From: an uncultured Altererythrobacter sp. | GTDB taxonomy: Bacteria > Pseudomonadota > Alphaproteobacteria > Sphingomonadales > Sphingomonadaceae | Length of the DNA stretch: 8,384 nt | Direction of reading: 5' to 3' | Assembly (NCBI GenBank): GCA_937950385.1 | Contig: CALFEA010000096.1 | Coordinates: forward strand, 1-8,384 | Shown here: piece after piece, positions 6,474 through 8,384 of the stretch | Numbering within the stretch: the first letter of the stretch is position 1 | Layout of the letters: each line of letters starts with the position of its first letter | Notes under the pieces: model-generated | Seen by the model: only the letters and a program-made list of their open reading frames with translations | The model's database searches: none | What the model was told of the DNA's origin: nothing | Position numbers and translations under genes: made by a program

Positions 6474-7511
6474 TTATGGCTTAAGTACTCCATGCGCGAC
6501 GAGACTACGTGCCGTATCCTCCAATGATTGCTCTGCGGTGATATAAGTCAGGCCAAGCGTCTGCGCGGTGTGCGTGCCTTCAACATCACGGGTTTTGCCG
6601 AGCTCTGACTTCAGCGTATTCATCTCAGCCACGAAAGGCGCGAGCAGTTTGACAAGGAAATCGGGCATGTTCCGCTTGGGGGCTTTGGCCGCATATTCAG
6701 GCACGCTTTCTCGCAGAGACGCCGCCATTTCGCGCAGCCACATATATTTCTGCTGCATCGGGAAACGGCCATCGCGCACTGTGTCATCCGGTGCCAAGAG
6801 CGCGGCGACATGAGCAGCGGCCACATCGCGCACATCAATCACGCCAACGCCCATGTTCGGCGTGAGCGGTATTGTGCCATCGAGCAGCTTCTTCACTACC
6901 TCAACTGAGGTAGAGAGATCATCACCCGCAATCGGGCCAAACACAGCAACTGGATTGATCGAACAGAACACCATATCGGGCGCATTGACGGCGACCCATT
7001 TGCGCGCTTCGGCCTCTGCCACCGTCTTGGATTTGGCATAAGGCGCGACCGGCAATCCATCCAGCGGCGTCCAATCATCCTTGGTAAAATGGGTTTTTTC
7101 CACCGGCTGCCCATAGGCAATTGCGGCGGCTGAACTGGTCAAAACCACGCGCTTTATTCCGGCAGCATGCGCGAACTTTACCGCGCGCAAAGCACCTTCA
7201 CGCGCGGGCACAATCAGCTCATCTTCATGCTTGGGAACGGCCAGCGGGAACGGCGACGCTATATGCGCAACCGCGTCGCAACCGGCACACGCTTCTTCCC
7301 AGCCAGCATCATTTTCGAGATCCGCTTGGAAGACTTTAAGGCGTCCATCATTGTTCGCACCTGCATCCGGCCAACGCGCACGCAAGCGGGCTTCGGATTT
7401 GGCGATATTGCGCACCGTTGTGTGCACGGTTTTGCCCTGCCCTAGCAGCAGATCAATAACTTCACCGCCAATATAACCCGTACCGCCGGTCACCAGAATT
7501 GTATTCGCCAT
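6474..7511 (-). CDS. Extended SDR, dihydroflavonol-4-reductase / aldehyde (ketone) reductase type
   Basis: This 345-residue NAD(P)-dependent oxidoreductase has a Rossmann fold starting at residue 4: ILVTGGTGYIGGEV with the TGGTGYIG nucleotide motif (8-15). Arg34 at the end of the second strand (TTVRN) suggests NADPH preference. The catalytic set is Ser126/127 in VLTSSAAA, Tyr158 and Lys162 (APYAKSK, YxxxK). NPVAVFGP (186-193) follows, as in the DFR/cinnamoyl-CoA reductase/yeast Gre2 group. Members reduce aldehydes, ketones or dihydroflavonols, and the substrate cannot be told here. The ATG at 7511 has GAGGGAGAGC upstream. The gene follows gor by 54 bases in the same direction, so the two may be cotranscribed, perhaps as NADPH-dependent redox and detoxification functions (inference). 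No terminator is evident before the pccB promoter region. Confidence 0.88.
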   Translation of the reverse strand: MANTILVTGGTGYIGGEVIDLLLGQGKTVHTTVRNIAKSEARLRARWPDAGANNDGRLKVFQADLENDAGWEEACAGCDAVAHIASPFPLAVPKHEDELIVPAREGALRAVKFAHAAGIKRVVLTSSAAAIAYGQPVEKTHFTKDDWTPLDGLPVAPYAKSKTVAEAEARKWVAVNAPDMVFCSINPVAVFGPIAGDDLSTSVEVVKKLLDGTIPLTPNMGVGVIDVRDVAAAHVAALLAPDDTVRDGRFPMQQKYMWLREMAASLRESVPEYAAKAPKRNMPDFLVKLLAPFVAEMNTLKSELGKTRDVEGTHTAQTLGLTYITAEQSLEDTARSLVAHGVLKP

Positions 7512-7565
7512 CCTGCTCTCCCTCTTAGCTAAGGGCGCTATCGCGGCGGGCGGAGGGGCGCAACT

Positions 7566-8384
7566 CTATTTAAGCAGCACCAATTCTTCAGCCATAGTTG
7601 GATGGATCGCAGTGGTCGCATCGAAGTCGGCCTTGGTCAAGCCAGCTTTAATAGCCACAGCTGCCGCTTGAATGATCTCCGCGCTTTCAGGGCCGATCAT
7701 ATGGAGACCCAGAACTTGGCCCGATTTGCCCTCTGTAATCATTTTGTAGAAGCCGCGCTCGGCGCGATCTGAAAAGATGTTCTTCATCGGGCGGAAGTCA
7801 GAGGTGTAGATGGCAATTTCGGTGCATTGATCGCGCGCTTCTTTCTCGGTCAGGCCAACCGAGGCAATTGATGGCTGCGAGAATACAGCGGTGGCTATTT
7901 GGCTGTGATCCACGGTTCGCGGTACATCGCCAAAGATGCTGTCAGCAAAGGCGTGGCCTTCGCGAATAGCGACGGGCGTCAATTGCACGCGGTCGGTCAC
8001 ATCGCCCACAGCATAAACGCTGTCACAGCTTGTTTTGGATGCTGCATCGACAGGAATCTCGCCTTTTGGCCCCAGCGCAATGCCTGCATTTTCAAGGCCG
8101 AGGCCCTCAACCGCAGGCTTGCGGCCTGTGGCGACCAATATCTGATCGACCTCTTTGGTGAGGCCATTGGTAAGCGTCACGGCGAGCGAGCCATCAGCAT
8201 TTTTCACCACTCGCTCAATTTGAGCGCCCATTTGCAAGTCCATGCCGCGCGCTTCCATAATCGGGGGCAAGCGTTCAACTATCGATTGCTCATAAGTGCG
8301 CAGAATTGTCTCGCTGCGATTGACGAGCGTCACATCGCTGCCCAGCGCGTTGAACACGCCGGCAAACTCAACCGCAATATAACC
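7566..8384 (-). CDS. gor: Glutathione-disulfide reductase, C-terminal part (5' end beyond window)
   Basis: The frame is open to the window edge and begins GYIAVEFAGVFNALGS, part of the NADPH-binding GxGYIAVEFAG motif of glutathione reductase, so 272 C-terminal codons are present. There follow two arginines in VNRSETILR, positioned like the NADPH 2'-phosphate contacts of GR. Next are ILVATGRKPAVEGLGLE, the FAD-binding SVYAVGDVTDRVQLTPVAI, and the dimerisation domain ending in the active-site HPTMAEELVLLK with the catalytic-base histidine. The enzyme reduces GSSG with NADPH in the cytoplasm. The redox-active CxxxxC and the FAD N-terminal motif lie upstream, outside the window. A GTG at 8357 is an internal valine codon, not a start. 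Related flavoprotein disulfide reductases, such as mycothione or trypanothione reductase, are less likely given the overall motif set. Confidence 0.92.
   Translation of the reverse strand, partial: GYIAVEFAGVFNALGSDVTLVNRSETILRTYEQSIVERLPPIMEARGMDLQMGAQIERVVKNADGSLAVTLTNGLTKEVDQILVATGRKPAVEGLGLENAGIALGPKGEIPVDAASKTSCDSVYAVGDVTDRVQLTPVAIREGHAFADSIFGDVPRTVDHSQIATAVFSQPSIASVGLTEKEARDQCTEIAIYTSDFRPMKNIFSDRAERGFYKMITEGKSGQVLGLHMIGPESAEIIQAAAVAIKAGLTKADFDATTAIHPTMAEELVLLK

Noticed and set aside
7512..7565. A terminator between gor and the SDR gene, suggested by the CTTAGCTAAG palindrome (7523-7532)
   Set aside because: The palindrome has no loop and no T tract, it overlaps the SDR ribosome binding region, and the gap is only 54 bases.

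Overview
The window looks like chromosomal DNA of an alphaproteobacterium, most likely a sphingomonad or erythrobacter relative. This rests on the style of the proteins, the gene order around the propionyl-CoA genes, and a dispersed palindrome (core CTGAACTTGTTTCAG) that I associate with that group. The taxonomic call is an inference. All ten genes I can support lie on the minus strand, so transcription runs from high to low coordinates.

In transcription order, the window opens inside a glutathione reductase gene (gor, 8384-7566, 5' end cut off by the window edge). A 54-base gap follows, then an NADPH-dependent extended SDR of the dihydroflavonol/aldehyde reductase type (7511-6474). A 120-base spacer with a weak candidate promoter separates this pair from the main operon.

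The main operon begins with pccB, the propionyl-CoA carboxylase carboxyltransferase subunit (6353-4821). Next come a 74-residue two-helix membrane protein (4811-4587), methylmalonyl-CoA epimerase (4467-4027), a crotonase-fold protein of PaaG type (4027-3242) and methylmalonyl-CoA mutase (3240-1102). They are followed by an 84-residue two-helix membrane protein with a GTG start (1105-851), a DUF3445/heme-dependent oxidative N-demethylase-like protein (869-69), and the first 23 codons of a MetY-like sulfhydrylase (69-1). Most junctions overlap or nearly touch. The exception is a 119-base gap between the 74-residue gene and the epimerase gene, and it contains two inverted copies of the palindrome.

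PccB, epimerase and mutase together convert propionyl-CoA through (S)- and (R)-methylmalonyl-CoA to succinyl-CoA. That is the usual route for odd-chain fatty acids, Val/Ile/Met/Thr breakdown and cholesterol-like side chains. The biotin-carrying alpha subunit and the MeaB-type mutase chaperone are not in the window. The parts not explained by this pathway are the two small membrane proteins, the PaaG-like protein lacking both hydratase glutamates, and the N-demethylase-like protein coupled to a methionine/cysteine synthesis gene. I saw no RNA genes, CRISPR arrays, transposases or phage genes. The core is a known pathway, and the novelty lies in its passengers.
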